This document shows, piece after piece, positions 1 through 9,400 of a stretch of DNA of 64,000 bases. Within the stretch, counting starts at the first letter, position 1, and each line of letters starts with the position of its first letter. The DNA lies in NCBI GenBank assembly GCA_963830495.1, contig CAWHMS010000003.1, positions 496,001 to 560,000 of the forward strand. The letters are read 5' to 3'. Position numbers and translations under genes: made by a program. Source of the DNA: CAWHMS01 sp963830495 (lineage in GTDB: Bacteria > Actinomycetota > Actinomycetes > Propionibacteriales > Nocardioidaceae). Under the pieces are notes generated by a model. The model was given only the letters and a program-made list of their open reading frames with translations. It searched no databases and was not told the origin of the DNA.

Positions 1-133
1 GGATGTCGTCGCGCACCGGGTATGCGAGGCCACAGCTGTCACAGACGAGCTCGTCGGCCGCGTCGTCGACCGTGAGACTCCCCTTGCAGTCCGGGCACAC
101 CAAGATCTCCAGCAGCACCGGGTCCAGCTTCAT
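1..133 (-). CDS. Trm112 family protein (3' part cut by window edge)
   Basis: The visible 44 codons read from ATG at 133 and run off the left edge. Two CxxC pairs, CPDC (residues 13-16) and CDSC (31-34), form the zinc-ribbon pattern of small Trm112/YcaR-type proteins, which in other organisms activate methyltransferases or are simply conserved near nucleotide-sugar genes. The start overlaps the stop of the phosphomannomutase gene in an ATGA arrangement, so the two are probably co-translated. The bacterial partner cannot be told from sequence. The family call is firm; function is inferred. Confidence 0.8.
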   Translation of the reverse strand, partial: MKLDPVLLEILVCPDCKGSLTVDDAADELVCDSCGLAYPVRDDI

Positions 134-1497
134 CCATCGCTCCTCAGCAGTGACAGCACCTGATCGCGCACGGTAACCATGCCAGCGGCGTCCGTGGCCT
201 CGACGTTGAGCCGCAGGACCGGCTCGGTGTTGGAGGCGCGGACATTGAACCACCAATCCTGTCCGATCACCGTCAGTCCGTCGAGGTAGTCCATGGTGAC
301 GCCGTCCCGTCCGCTGTAGCTCCGCTCCAGGTCTGCGAGCACCTGATCGGGATCCGCCACTCGCGTGTTGAGCTCTCCCGACGCGGTGTAGGGCGCGTAG
401 GTCGCCAGCAGGTCGGAGACGGGTACGTCGGCCTTCGCCACCGCGGCCAAGAGGTGCAGCGCGGCCAGCATGCCCGAGTCGGCGAACCAGAAGTCGCGGA
501 AGTAGAAGTGACCGGAGTGCTCCCCGCCGAAGACCGCATCGTGCTCGGCCATCGTCGCCTTGATCAGCGAATGGCCGACCCTCGTCCGGACCGGGACGCC
601 ACCGTTCGCCGCGATCAGCTCAGGCACCGCCCGACTGGTGATGAGGTTGTGGATCACGTGCGCCCCCGGCTCGCGCCGCAGCGCCCGCTCGGCGATCATT
701 CCGGTAAGGGCGGACGGCGAGACCAGGTTGCCCCTCTCGTCGACCGCGAAACAACGGTCGGCGTCACCGTCGAAGGCCAACCCGAGGTCGGCATGGTTGT
801 CGACGACCGCAGCCTGCAGATCAACCAGCGTGGACGGGTCGAGCGGGTTGGCATCGTGGTGCGGAAACGTGCCGTCGAGCTCGAAGTACAGCGGCACCAG
901 CTCGACGTCCAGCGAGGCGAACACGGCTGGCACGGTGTGCCCGGCCATGCCGTTGCCGGCGTCCACGACCACCGTGAGACGGCGGCCGCTGACGGGCGCG
1001 AGCGAATGCAGGTACTCGGCGTAGTCCGCCAGCACGTCGCGGGTCGCGATCGACCCCGCCCTCGCGCCCGGTCCCACGGCATCCTCTCGGCCGGTCACCC
1101 GAGACCGGATCGCCCCCAGGCCGGTCGTGGCCGAGAGCGCCACAGCCCCGGCACGGCACATCTTGATGCCGTTGTAGCCCGCTGGGTTGTGGGACGCCGT
1201 GATCATGGCGGCCGGGAGATCGAGGCGGCCGGAGGCGAAGTAGAGCTGGTCTGTCGACGCCAGCCCGACCAGGATCACGTCGGATCCCGTCGCCCGGATG
1301 CCGTCGGCGAACGCGTCGGCGAGCTCGGGCGAGGTAGGCCGCATGTCGTGGCCCACCACCACTGTCGTCGTTGCCCCCTGACCGGACATCTCGCGAGCGA
1401 AGGCGGCGCCGATCCGGCGCGTCAGGTCCGCGTCGAGCTGGGTTGGCACGAGGCCGCGTACGTCGTACGCCTTGAAGATCGCGGACACGTCAGCCAC
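130..1497 (-). CDS. manB: phosphomannomutase/phosphoglucomutase
   Basis: A 455-residue alpha-D-phosphohexomutase that interconverts hexose 6- and 1-phosphates, probably giving mannose 1-phosphate for GDP-mannose and cell-envelope glycans. The phosphoserine loop TASHNPAGYNG is at about residues 100-110 with Ser102. The Mg-binding loop DGDADR is at about 243-248, and the sugar-binding loop GGEHSGH follows in domain 3. Length is normal for the ManB/PmmA type. The start used is GTG at 1497; an in-frame GTG at 1489 would also keep the conserved FKAYDVRG. It lies 20 bp after the ABC transporter genes and overlaps the Trm112-like gene. The neighbourhood resembles mycobacterial pmmA. Confidence 0.93.
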   Translation of the reverse strand: MADVSAIFKAYDVRGLVPTQLDADLTRRIGAAFAREMSGQGATTTVVVGHDMRPTSPELADAFADGIRATGSDVILVGLASTDQLYFASGRLDLPAAMITASHNPAGYNGIKMCRAGAVALSATTGLGAIRSRVTGREDAVGPGARAGSIATRDVLADYAEYLHSLAPVSGRRLTVVVDAGNGMAGHTVPAVFASLDVELVPLYFELDGTFPHHDANPLDPSTLVDLQAAVVDNHADLGLAFDGDADRCFAVDERGNLVSPSALTGMIAERALRREPGAHVIHNLITSRAVPELIAANGGVPVRTRVGHSLIKATMAEHDAVFGGEHSGHFYFRDFWFADSGMLAALHLLAAVAKADVPVSDLLATYAPYTASGELNTRVADPDQVLADLERSYSGRDGVTMDYLDGLTVIGQDWWFNVRASNTEPVLRLNVEATDAAGMVTVRDQVLSLLRSDG

Positions 1498-1517
1498 GGA
1501 GCCATCCTCGCAGAGGC

Positions 1518-2252
1518 TCAGGGCAGCACCCGGCGGAGGAATGCCCGGGTGCGCTCCTCGGTCGGGGCTCCGAGCACCTCCCCAGCGGTCCCCTGCTCGA
1601 GGATCCTGCCGCCATCGAGGAAACAGACCGTGTCGGCGACCTCACGACAGAACTGCATCTCGTGTGTCGCCATCATCATCGTCATGCCGCGGCCCTTGAG
1701 CCCGCGGATGATCTCGAGCACGTCTCCGACAAGCTCCGGATCGAGCGCCGAGGTCACCTCGTCGAGCAGCAGCAGTCGCGGATCAGTCATCAGCGAGCGC
1801 ACGATCGCCACCCGCTGCTGCTGCCCGCCGCTGAGCCTGTCCGGGTAGCTGTCGGCCTTCTCGGCAAGCCCGAACTGCGCGAGCAGCTCGCCGCCCTTCT
1901 CCCGGGCCGTTGCGCGCCGCATCCGATGCACCTTGCGGGCCGCGAGCGTGACGTTGTCGATGACGCTCATGTGCGGGAAGAGGTTGAAGGACTGAAACAC
2001 CATGCCGACGTCTCGCCGGACGACGTCGGCGTCGGTCTCGACAGCGGTGATCTCGGTGTCTCCCAGCCAGATCTCGCCGTCGTCGACGACTTCCAGCAGG
2101 TTGACGCAGCGCAACAGTGTCGACTTGCCCGAGCCGGAGGCACCGATCAGCGCCACCACCTGGTGCGGCGCCACCTCGAGATCGACACCGCGGAGCACGA
2201 CGTGGCCTCCGAACTGCTTGTAGACACCGGAGAGCCGCAGCAGCGGGTTCAC
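1518..2252 (-). CDS. polar amino-acid ABC transporter ATP-binding protein
   Basis: A 244-residue ATPase of the GlnQ/HisP type that powers amino-acid uptake at the membrane. Walker A is GASGSGKST at residues 37-45. The signature LSGGQQQR and Walker B LLLLDEVTSALDPE lie near residues 140-173, and an H-loop (MMATHEMQF) follows. The GTG start at 2252 overlaps the permease stop in a GTGA arrangement, so it is translationally coupled to the permease and the upstream binding protein. The ligand cannot be read from the ATPase; polar amino acids are the family norm. Confidence 0.92.
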   Translation of the reverse strand: MNPLLRLSGVYKQFGGHVVLRGVDLEVAPHQVVALIGASGSGKSTLLRCVNLLEVVDDGEIWLGDTEITAVETDADVVRRDVGMVFQSFNLFPHMSVIDNVTLAARKVHRMRRATAREKGGELLAQFGLAEKADSYPDRLSGGQQQRVAIVRSLMTDPRLLLLDEVTSALDPELVGDVLEIIRGLKGRGMTMMMATHEMQFCREVADTVCFLDGGRILEQGTAGEVLGAPTEERTRAFLRRVLP

Positions 2253-3121
2253 ACGGTCCCTGCCGAGTGCTGCCTGGCCAGCGCTCGACGTCCGAGCCAG
2301 TCGGTCAGTCGCGCGAGCGGGATCGTGAGCGCGATGAAGAGCACGGCCGCGACCAGGTAGGGCGTGAAGTTGAAGTTGAACGAGGAGTAGATCTGCGCCT
2401 CTCGCAACGCCTCGACCACGCCGACCGCCGCCAGCAGTGCGGTGTCCTTCTGCAGCGAGATGAAGTCGTTGAGCAGCGGCGGAGCCACCCGGCGCAAGGC
2501 CTGCGGCAGCACGACCGACCGCGTCGTCTGACCCTGGGACAGGCCCAGCGATCGGGCGGCCGCGCGCTGGCTAGGGTGCACGGACTCGATCCCGGCACGG
2601 ATCACCTCAGCGACGTAAGCGCCGTACGACAGCGTCAGCGCGATCAACCCGAGCCAGAACGGGTCATTGGGGAGCCCCTGCAGTCGCAGCGCCGGAAGTC
2701 CGAACACGACGAGGAACACGACCAGCAGGGTCGGGACGCCGCGGAACAGGTCGGTGTAGACGACAGCGACCACCCGCACCGGAAGCATCACCGCCGAACG
2801 GGTCCCGCGCGCCAGCGCCACCGCGAGCCCCAGCAGCAGGATCAGTGGCTCGGCCAGCAAGAAGAGCTTCACATTGACCCAGAAACCGGCCAGGACGTCC
2901 GGCCAGGACGCCTTCGCGTCGTCCCAGGAGAAGAACGTCTCCTGCACCCGCTCCCAGCCCGGCGAGGTGACCACCAACGCGGCCGCGCCACCGAGGACGA
3001 TCACCGTCGACGCCGTGGCGACGAGCAGCGCCCGGCGAGACCTGCGGGCCCGCTCGCGCTCGCGAGCGACCTGACGGTCGCTCTTGACCCAGGCCGCGCC
3101 GCCGGTCGTGGTCAGGCGGAT
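2249..3121 (-). CDS. polar amino-acid ABC transporter permease (start codon unclear)
   Basis: Inner-membrane permease of the HisMQ family with about five hydrophobic segments and the EAA loop (IRAGIESVHPSQRAAARSLG). The first conventional start is GTG at 3004, which has no clear Shine-Dalgarno and begins right at the first membrane helix. The open frame continues upstream through a plausible cytoplasmic N-terminus (TTTGGAAWVKSDRQVARERE) to the stop of the binding-protein gene. There an ATC codon at 3121 overlaps that TGA exactly where ATG would be expected. I therefore show the longer version (290 residues) and flag the start as uncertain. The 3' end overlaps the ATPase gene. Confidence 0.85.
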   Translation of the reverse strand: MRLTTTGGAAWVKSDRQVARERERARRSRRALLVATASTVIVLGGAAALVVTSPGWERVQETFFSWDDAKASWPDVLAGFWVNVKLFLLAEPLILLLGLAVALARGTRSAVMLPVRVVAVVYTDLFRGVPTLLVVFLVVFGLPALRLQGLPNDPFWLGLIALTLSYGAYVAEVIRAGIESVHPSQRAAARSLGLSQGQTTRSVVLPQALRRVAPPLLNDFISLQKDTALLAAVGVVEALREAQIYSSFNFNFTPYLVAAVLFIALTIPLARLTDWLGRRALARQHSAGTV

Positions 3122-4041
3122 CAGCTCAGCTCGGGTACGTCGACGACCTGGCTCAACCAGCGCTGCTCGATCTCCTCGAGCTCGCCGGAGTCGCGCACCT
3201 CGCCCAAGGCGCCGTTGACGCAGTCGACCAACGGGTTGCCTTTCTCGAACAGCAGCCCGAACTCCTCGACCTCACCCGAGGTGGACTGGAACTGGCCCGA
3301 GATCGTGGCCTGCGGGATCTCGACATCCGTGATGTAGAACGCGGTGGGCAGGTCAGCTACCAGCGCGTCGATCTGCCCGTTCAGCATGGCCTGCTTCGCC
3401 TGATTGGTGTCGTCGAAGACCGCGACGTCCTGGTCCGGGTCGATCACCTCGTCGATGGCCTTGAGTGACGTTGTACCGACCTGCGCGCCGAACTTGGCAC
3501 TCTGGAGCTCCTCGATCGACGTCGTCCCGGCGTACTCGGAGTCCTTGAGCACCATGACCGCCTGCGCGGCCTCGTAGTAGCCGTCGGAGAAGTCGACCAC
3601 CTCTGCCCGTTCGGGCGTGATGGAGACCTGCTGGATGGTGAAGTCCCAGGGCTTCTCCCCCGGTGAGTAAGCCTTGTTGAACGGCTGCTTGACCCAGGTC
3701 ACGTCAGACGCCTCGAAGCCGAGCTGCTCGGCCACTGCGTAGGCGACGGCGCTCTCGAAACCCTTGCCGTTCGTCGGGTCGCTGTCCTGGAACCACGGCT
3801 CGTACGCCGGGTCATCGGTGCCGATGGTCAAGGTGTCCGGCTCGACCAGCGGCAGCTGATCGACCGCACATGCGTCCGAGGCTGGAGCAGTGGCACCGTC
3901 CGACGTCTCACCGGACGACTCGGTCGGAGCGGCGGAGTCGGAGTCGGAGTCCTCGTCCTCAGGGGCGCACGCGCCGACGCCGAGCACGAGCAATGCGATA
4001 CCGGCGGCAGCGGCGTGCCGACGCAACAGGCGAAGCTTCAT
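3121..4041 (-). CDS. amino-acid ABC transporter substrate-binding lipoprotein
   Basis: A 306-residue SBP family 3 protein. ATG at 4041 gives a lipoprotein signal: basic start MKLRLLRR, a hydrophobic stretch and lipobox LGVGAC with Cys25, followed by a Ser/Asp/Glu-rich linker. The mature part shows the family features NGKGFESAVAYAVAEQLG, the hinge region and AQVGTTSLK. It captures the ligand outside the membrane and delivers it to the permease. An in-frame ATG farther upstream (4122) is unlikely, because it would bury the signal peptide. A TACGCT hexamer lies six bases before the chosen start, suggesting a leaderless operon mRNA. Ligand not determined. Confidence 0.9.
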   Translation of the reverse strand: MKLRLLRRHAAAAGIALLVLGVGACAPEDEDSDSDSAAPTESSGETSDGATAPASDACAVDQLPLVEPDTLTIGTDDPAYEPWFQDSDPTNGKGFESAVAYAVAEQLGFEASDVTWVKQPFNKAYSPGEKPWDFTIQQVSITPERAEVVDFSDGYYEAAQAVMVLKDSEYAGTTSIEELQSAKFGAQVGTTSLKAIDEVIDPDQDVAVFDDTNQAKQAMLNGQIDALVADLPTAFYITDVEIPQATISGQFQSTSGEVEEFGLLFEKGNPLVDCVNGALGEVRDSGELEEIEQRWLSQVVDVPELS

Positions 4042-4047
4042 ACCAGC

Positions 4048-4053
4048 AGCGTA
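4048..4053 (-). promoter_or_regulatory. -10 element of the amino-acid ABC operon (leaderless)
   Basis: On the minus strand the hexamer reads TACGCT and ends six bases before the ATG at 4041. This spacing puts transcription start on or next to the A of ATG. No Shine-Dalgarno is visible. Confidence 0.5.
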
Positions 4054-4057
4054 GGGC

Positions 4058-4516
4058 TCACTCGTCGATCTCGGCCGGATCTCTGCCCAACAGCTGGGCA
4101 ATGTGCTCGACCAGGACCTCATTAACCAACGCGGTCTGCTCCTGCCTGTCCCTGGCGCGGAGCTCGATCGGGCGGCGGAACAGCACGATCCGGGCCGGGC
4201 TACCGGAACGGGCGGGCACCAGCGAGCCGAACGGCACCGCCTCGTCGCGCCAGGTCCCCGGGAACTCCGGGACGTCCTCGGTCCCGAACTCGACGTCTTC
4301 GAGCTCGTGTTCCCAGCGGGAGGCGAGCCGGTCGACGAGCGAGAGGACGAGATCGTCGAACTCCTCGCGCCGGGTCGGCCGCACGATGGGGACGCGAGCG
4401 TTCAGCGGACCGGGCAGGACCAACGGACCGCGGGCGCCCCGGCCGCGCCGGCCCCGCCGACTCTCGCGAGGCGCAACGACAGGCAGCCCGGGACGGGAAG
4501 CCGCACTGGCCGACAT
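4058..4516 (-). CDS. metallopeptidase-family (zincin-like) protein with lost HExxH
   Basis: A 152-residue protein resembling the small zincin family Zincin_1 (PF06262), common in Actinobacteria next to whiB2 and DUF3499 genes. A basic, low-complexity N-terminus (about residues 15-35) precedes the domain. Where active relatives carry VVHEVAHHFG, this protein has VLVEHIAQLLG near the C-terminus. The HExxH zinc motif is therefore replaced by EHxxQ and peptidase activity is unlikely. The ATG at 4516 is preceded by TACGGT with a six-base gap. The gene is divergent from DUF3499. The function is unknown; the family match is moderately sure. Confidence 0.75.
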   Translation of the reverse strand: MSASAASRPGLPVVAPRESRRGRRGRGARGPLVLPGPLNARVPIVRPTRREEFDDLVLSLVDRLASRWEHELEDVEFGTEDVPEFPGTWRDEAVPFGSLVPARSGSPARIVLFRRPIELRARDRQEQTALVNEVLVEHIAQLLGRDPAEIDE

Positions 4517-4522
4517 GGCACC

Positions 4523-4528
4523 ACCGTA
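4523..4528 (-). promoter_or_regulatory. -10 element of the zincin-like gene (leaderless)
   Basis: On the minus strand the hexamer is TACGGT, six bases before the ATG at 4516. No ribosome-binding site is seen. Confidence 0.45.
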
Positions 4529-4623
4529 TCCACCACCTGGCCGGATGCACGATGGCCGGGCCGATCACGCTTCCCGGGTCACGCGAGGTGAGGTCAATGC
4601 CCGATCGGCCCAGCGGTGCACGG

Positions 4624-4629
4624 TAGCGT
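4624..4629 (+). promoter_or_regulatory. -10 element of the DUF3499 gene (leaderless)
   Basis: TAGCGT ends six bases before the GTG start at 4636. The 107 bp between this gene and the divergent zincin-like gene hold both -10 elements and nothing else recognisable. Confidence 0.5.
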
Positions 4630-4635
4630 CGTCTC

Positions 4636-4992
4636 GTGAATCGGCGGCGGACGTGTTCCCGGAGTGCCTGCGGGCGTAGTTCGGTCGCCACCTTGACGTA
4701 CGTGTACGCCGACCAGACCGCCGTGCTGGGCCCGCTGGCGACGTACGCCGAGCCGCATGCCTACGACCTGTGTGAGTTCCACGCCGAGCGACTCTCCGTG
4801 CCTCGAGGATGGGAAGTCATCACGCTCGCGCTCGACCCGGGCGCCCACGGGCCTAGCGGCGACGATCTGCTGGCACTGGCCGATGCCGTTCGCGAAGCGG
4901 CGCGGGCGCCAGAGATCGACGAACCGCTCGGTCAGGCAGTCGAGGTCGGCCGACGCGGGCATCTACGGATGCTGCGTTCGACCGACTCGTAG
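4636..4992 (+). CDS. DUF3499 family protein
   Basis: A 118-residue actinobacterial protein of unknown function. The N-terminus has a Cys pair (CSRSAC, residues 7-12) and later CEFH, which could bind a metal. The central LTYVYADQTAVLGPL and the RLSVPRGWEVI segment are typical of DUF3499. The GTG at 4636 is supported by the TAGCGT hexamer six bases upstream. It sits between the zincin-like gene and DUF5719, in an arrangement common to many actinobacteria near whiB2 and pmmA. No enzymatic motif is visible. Confidence 0.85.
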   Translation: MNRRRTCSRSACGRSSVATLTYVYADQTAVLGPLATYAEPHAYDLCEFHAERLSVPRGWEVITLALDPGAHGPSGDDLLALADAVREAARAPEIDEPLGQAVEVGRRGHLRMLRSTDS

Positions 4993-5007
4993 CGACACGG
5001 CGGACGC

Positions 5008-6435
5008 TCATGGCCCGGCTGGCTCGACGGCCGGCTGCGACGCGGTCAACGTCTCGGTCGTGAGAGGCAGCGACGTCACTCCGGCATCGCCGGAGACCAC
5101 CAGCACGCCCTGGAGTTCCGACGCCCGGTCAGGGGTCACGACGACGTAGGCGATCTCGTCGCTTCGCCGGGCGGACGGCTGCCAGGACGTCGTGGCCGAA
5201 CCGACCACCCGCAACGACTCCCGGCCGAGCTCTGCTCCTGACCGGTCGAACCAGCGGACCTCGGCCCGCCCCCCACCTGCGCGCAACGTGGTCAGCTCCA
5301 ACGAGACATCGGTTCCGGCGGGCACGGGCAGCGCGGCCGGTCCCTCGAACGCCGTGCCCGCTCTGGAGTACGCCAGATCCCCGCGGCCAGCGGCGGCGGT
5401 CTGGGTGATCACCCCTGCCACGATGGGAACGTTGCCGGTCAGCCGGACTGCGGCTGACGAGCTCTCGACGACGTCGTCCAGCTCCACCTCCACCGTGCCA
5501 CCCGGCGGAACTGCGAGGTCGGCGAGCTCCGGCGGGTTGAATGCCCCTTCGTCGTCGAGGACCCGGCCTTGCACGAGCGCTGCTCCTGAGCCGGGGTTGG
5601 TGACCACGAGGGTCCGACCTCCGCGGCCGGGAACCGTCGGGTCGACGAGCAGGTCCCTGGACGGCGCGACCGACGCGGGCAGCCAGTCGGACCCGAGCGG
5701 TGTCGTGGCGGCGAAGCGCCGACTGTGGACGGCGGGGGCGATCTGGCCACGGGTGGCCTCGACCAGGACGGTGCCGGCTTCAATGCCGGGCGCGAAGCCC
5801 GCGAGATCGAGGAACTGGCTGGTCCGCGGCCCGACCGGGATGCCTCGCGCGGCCGGCGCCGCGACCTCGCCGCGAGGTCCGAAGAAGCGGACCGAGACGA
5901 CAGAGACAGCCGGTGTGGGGTTGACCAGGACGAGCTCCGTCGTGGCACGAGGACTCGTGTCGATGCCGCTGAACCACCACTGGTTCGAGGCGGCGCTGCA
6001 GCGCACCGACTCCAGGCCGGTCCGCTGGTCGCCCTGCGACTCGACGTACTGCACAGCGGCCACCGCCGCGGCCGACGCGCCCTGCGACGTCACCGCCGTC
6101 GACGTCCGTGGACCGGATTCGGTGTCGGCGACGACGGTGCCGATCCGGTCCGTGAGATCGAGCTCCCCGCCCTCGTCGTCCTCGAGCGGACTGAGGGCCA
6201 GTCGCTGCTCCTCGGGTCCCGTCGACTCCAGGCGCGGCGTCACCGCGTACACCGTGCCCACCTGGCGCCCGGTGGTCGGTGACTCCGGACAGGCCAGCGT
6301 CTGGGCGCGGATCGGCATCGTCGTGGGCGGCTCTTGCGTGGGGGCCAGGGAGTCGGGGTCCTGCTCGGTCAGCGCGGAGGCGCCGACGGCGACCAGGACC
6401 GCGACCGCAGCGACGACAGTGGGCGGAGTTCTCAT
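5008..6435 (-). CDS. DUF5719 family secreted or membrane-anchored protein
   Basis: A 475-residue protein with an N-terminal hydrophobic signal or anchor (about residues 5-22, TVVAAVAVLVAVGASAL) followed by a long beta-rich extracellular part with repeated Val/Thr-rich strands (for example LVLVNPTPAVSVVSVRFFG). No catalytic motif is seen. It matches the general features of DUF5719, which usually follows a large GT2 membrane protein as here. The ATG overlaps the GT2 stop (ATGA), so the pair is translationally coupled. A role in building or modifying an envelope glycan is inferred from that partner only. Confidence 0.8.
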   Translation of the reverse strand: MRTPPTVVAAVAVLVAVGASALTEQDPDSLAPTQEPPTTMPIRAQTLACPESPTTGRQVGTVYAVTPRLESTGPEEQRLALSPLEDDEGGELDLTDRIGTVVADTESGPRTSTAVTSQGASAAAVAAVQYVESQGDQRTGLESVRCSAASNQWWFSGIDTSPRATTELVLVNPTPAVSVVSVRFFGPRGEVAAPAARGIPVGPRTSQFLDLAGFAPGIEAGTVLVEATRGQIAPAVHSRRFAATTPLGSDWLPASVAPSRDLLVDPTVPGRGGRTLVVTNPGSGAALVQGRVLDDEGAFNPPELADLAVPPGGTVEVELDDVVESSSAAVRLTGNVPIVAGVITQTAAAGRGDLAYSRAGTAFEGPAALPVPAGTDVSLELTTLRAGGGRAEVRWFDRSGAELGRESLRVVGSATTSWQPSARRSDEIAYVVVTPDRASELQGVLVVSGDAGVTSLPLTTETLTASQPAVEPAGP

Positions 6436-9400
6436 GGCCGTGGCTCCCCGGGGCCGGGTGGCCGGCTGAGCGAAGGGGTGGCCAGCAGCACTGCGGCACC
6501 CACGATGACCAGCTGGAGGATCAGCAGCACGTCGCGGTCGCTCTGGTGCTCAAGCTCGAGCCGGCCGGCTGTCTGCCCGACTGCAAAGCTCCGGCCGAGG
6601 TCGTCGCGGTCGGCCGCTGCGAGCTCCGCCCCGTCGAGCGTCGCGACGAATCCCGCGCTCGTCGTGGCCACCAGCAAGACTCGGTCGGACTGGCTGGCAT
6701 CGATGCCGACGTCCACCAGCCCGCGCGAGGAAGGAAGCACGCCGGCGTCGCCCTCGGGATCGAGATCGCTCGGCTCGAGCAGTCGGACCTGGCCGACGCT
6801 GGCGTCGAGCTGCCAGCCGACGAGCTTCCGAGCCGTCGTCGAGGCTCGGCTCAACCCGACTGTGTTGTCGAGCGCCGCCACGAAGCTTGGGTCGGCAGGT
6901 TGCGGCAGGACGACGTACTCGATGCCGAGGTCGGCGAGCCCCGACACATCCGTCTGACCACCGGTGGAGAGCAGCGACCGCACCAGGCTGGTGAGCTCGT
7001 CGTCAGGATCGGCCGGCAGGACGCTGTCCTCGCCCAGCCGCAGTCCGTCGTCGACCTCGAGCTGGTAGCTCGCCTGGTCGGCGTCACCGGTGACGCCGAG
7101 GACCTTCTGTTGGGCGTCGCCCTCCATCGCATCGGTCATGTAGGCGGGCAGCGCGTCCACCGGTCCTCGGGTCAGATCCCCCTGCGGGGCGGTGGCCACC
7201 CACCACACGAGCCCGGCGACCGGTGCTGCGAGGGCCAGGACCGCAAGGAGGCCAGCCAGCGGCTGCCGCCAGCTGAACGAGCCCGAGCGGATCACCGTCG
7301 TGAGCCGGTCGGCGCCGAGACCGGCGGCCACGATCGCCGCGGCCTGCGCCCACGTCACCGGCACGCCGACCCAGGCGACGGTCTCGTCGACCGTGCCCGG
7401 TATGGCGACGTCGCGACCGGCCAGCACTGCCGCCACGGCCAGGCAGCCGGCGATCACGACCCACGCGGCTGCCACAGCACGGCGCCGGTCGGCCCGGAAC
7501 AGGGCCGCCAGGGCACCGATCATGACTCCCGCTGTGAGCCAGAGCGGTGCTTGGCCGGGTGCGTCGACGCGCCCGAAGAGCACGTGCCACGAGGCGGCGC
7601 CGTCCTCAGCCCGGGTGACGCCCGCCTCGGTGAGGAAGAGCGCCGGTGTGGTGAGGAGCCGCCAGGACCATGGAATCAGCAACAACGCGGGCAGGGCGAC
7701 CGCGGTCACGGCCCGGAGCGCCAGCCTGCGCCGCCCAGCGCCCAGCGCCCAGAGGGCCCACGGCAGCACCACGACGGCGACCAGCAGCCACGCCACCGGC
7801 GCGAAGGCGACGACGATCGACAGCAGGAGGGCAGCGGCGAAGACTGCTCGCCAGCTCGGCTCGTCGTGCAGCCGGTAGCCGGCGCGCACCAACCACGGCA
7901 GCATCGTCAACGCGACGACCGTGCCCAGTCGCCCGGCCGTCACGGCGCCGGACACGACGGGAAGCACCGCGAAGGCAAGAGACATCCAGATGCGCACCGC
8001 GAGACCGTCGACGAAGCGACCGGAGGCGGCGAATGCGCCCCAGGCAGCCAGCGGGACTGCGAAGAGCAGCAGCAGGTCGACCACCAGCCAGGCATGGCCG
8101 AGGAGCAGCACGCCGAGCACTCCCAGCAGCGCCACGTACGGCGACGCTGCCTCGGTCGACCCCAGCTGGACCGGATGCCACGACTCGAGATACAGCTGCC
8201 ACCAGGCGCCGACGGAGTCCGGCGCCGGAAGCAGCGCGCCGCCTTGGAGCAGGCCGGCCCCCCAGAGTCCACGGGCGGCCACGAAGCTGCCCAGGACGAG
8301 CGCCACGAGCATCGACAGCAGCGGGTGGCTGAGCACCCAGACCCACGGCGACACACCGACCGGCATCCCCAGCGTCTCGTCGGGCACCGGGCCGGTCTCC
8401 AGCGTCGCCGCGTCACGGCGACCGATCCGCCACCGCGCCGACAGCGGAGCGGACCGGGCTGCCCTGGTGCGCACCCGGTCCGCGGCGGCCTCCCGAAGCG
8501 ACTCAGCCCCTCCGGTGTACGGCGACCACCAGGGCGGCAGCAGTCTCCGGACCCGTCGTGCCGGGACCTGCGCCGTACGCCGCCTGGCCATCCGCGCGGC
8601 GATCACCGCGTCCGGACGGAGCACCACATGGCCAAGCGCCCGTACCTCGTCGAGGGCGGCGGACGGCAGCTTGCCGAGCACGAACCCCAGGGAACGCAGC
8701 ACGGTCCCCAGGACGAGCCGCACGAACTGGAAGGGGAGCGCCAACACGGAGCAGTTGACCAGCAGCGTGTAGAGCGCGGCCTGGCGATCGGCCTGGTGCG
8801 GTCGCTGCGCCGTGTTGTCGATGGGGCGAACTCCACGGCTGGCAGCCTCGACATGGAAGATCAACGCATCGGGGGCGACCACGACCCGGTGGCCGGCTCG
8901 CGCCACCCGCCAGCCGAAGTCGGCGTCGTCCCGGAACAGCGGCAGCCGGCGGTCGAGACCTCCGAGCCGATCCCACACGTCGCGTCGCACCAGCATCCCG
9001 GCGCTGCTCACGGCCAGGACGTCACGAACCTCGTCGTGCTGACCCTGGTCGTACTCGCCGGGCTCCAGCCCGGTCACACGTCGACCGGTGCCTGCGACGG
9101 TGGTGCCTACCTCGAGCAGTCGGCGGCCGCGCGGCCAGGCGCGCACCCGGCAGCCCACTGCCGCGATCCGATCATCGAGTGCTGCGGTCGCCAGCAACCG
9201 CTCCAGGGCGTCGGGCGCGGGCGCACAGTCATCGTGGATCAGCCATACCCAGCCCGTGCCGGGTGGCGGCTCGCAGGCGTTGAGGGACTCGAGTCCGAGG
9301 CGCACAGCCGCGCCGAATCCGGTGTCTGGACCGGCACCCAGGACCGCGTCACGGCCCAGCGCGGCACGCAGCAGGTCGGGCGACGCATCCGTCGATCCGG

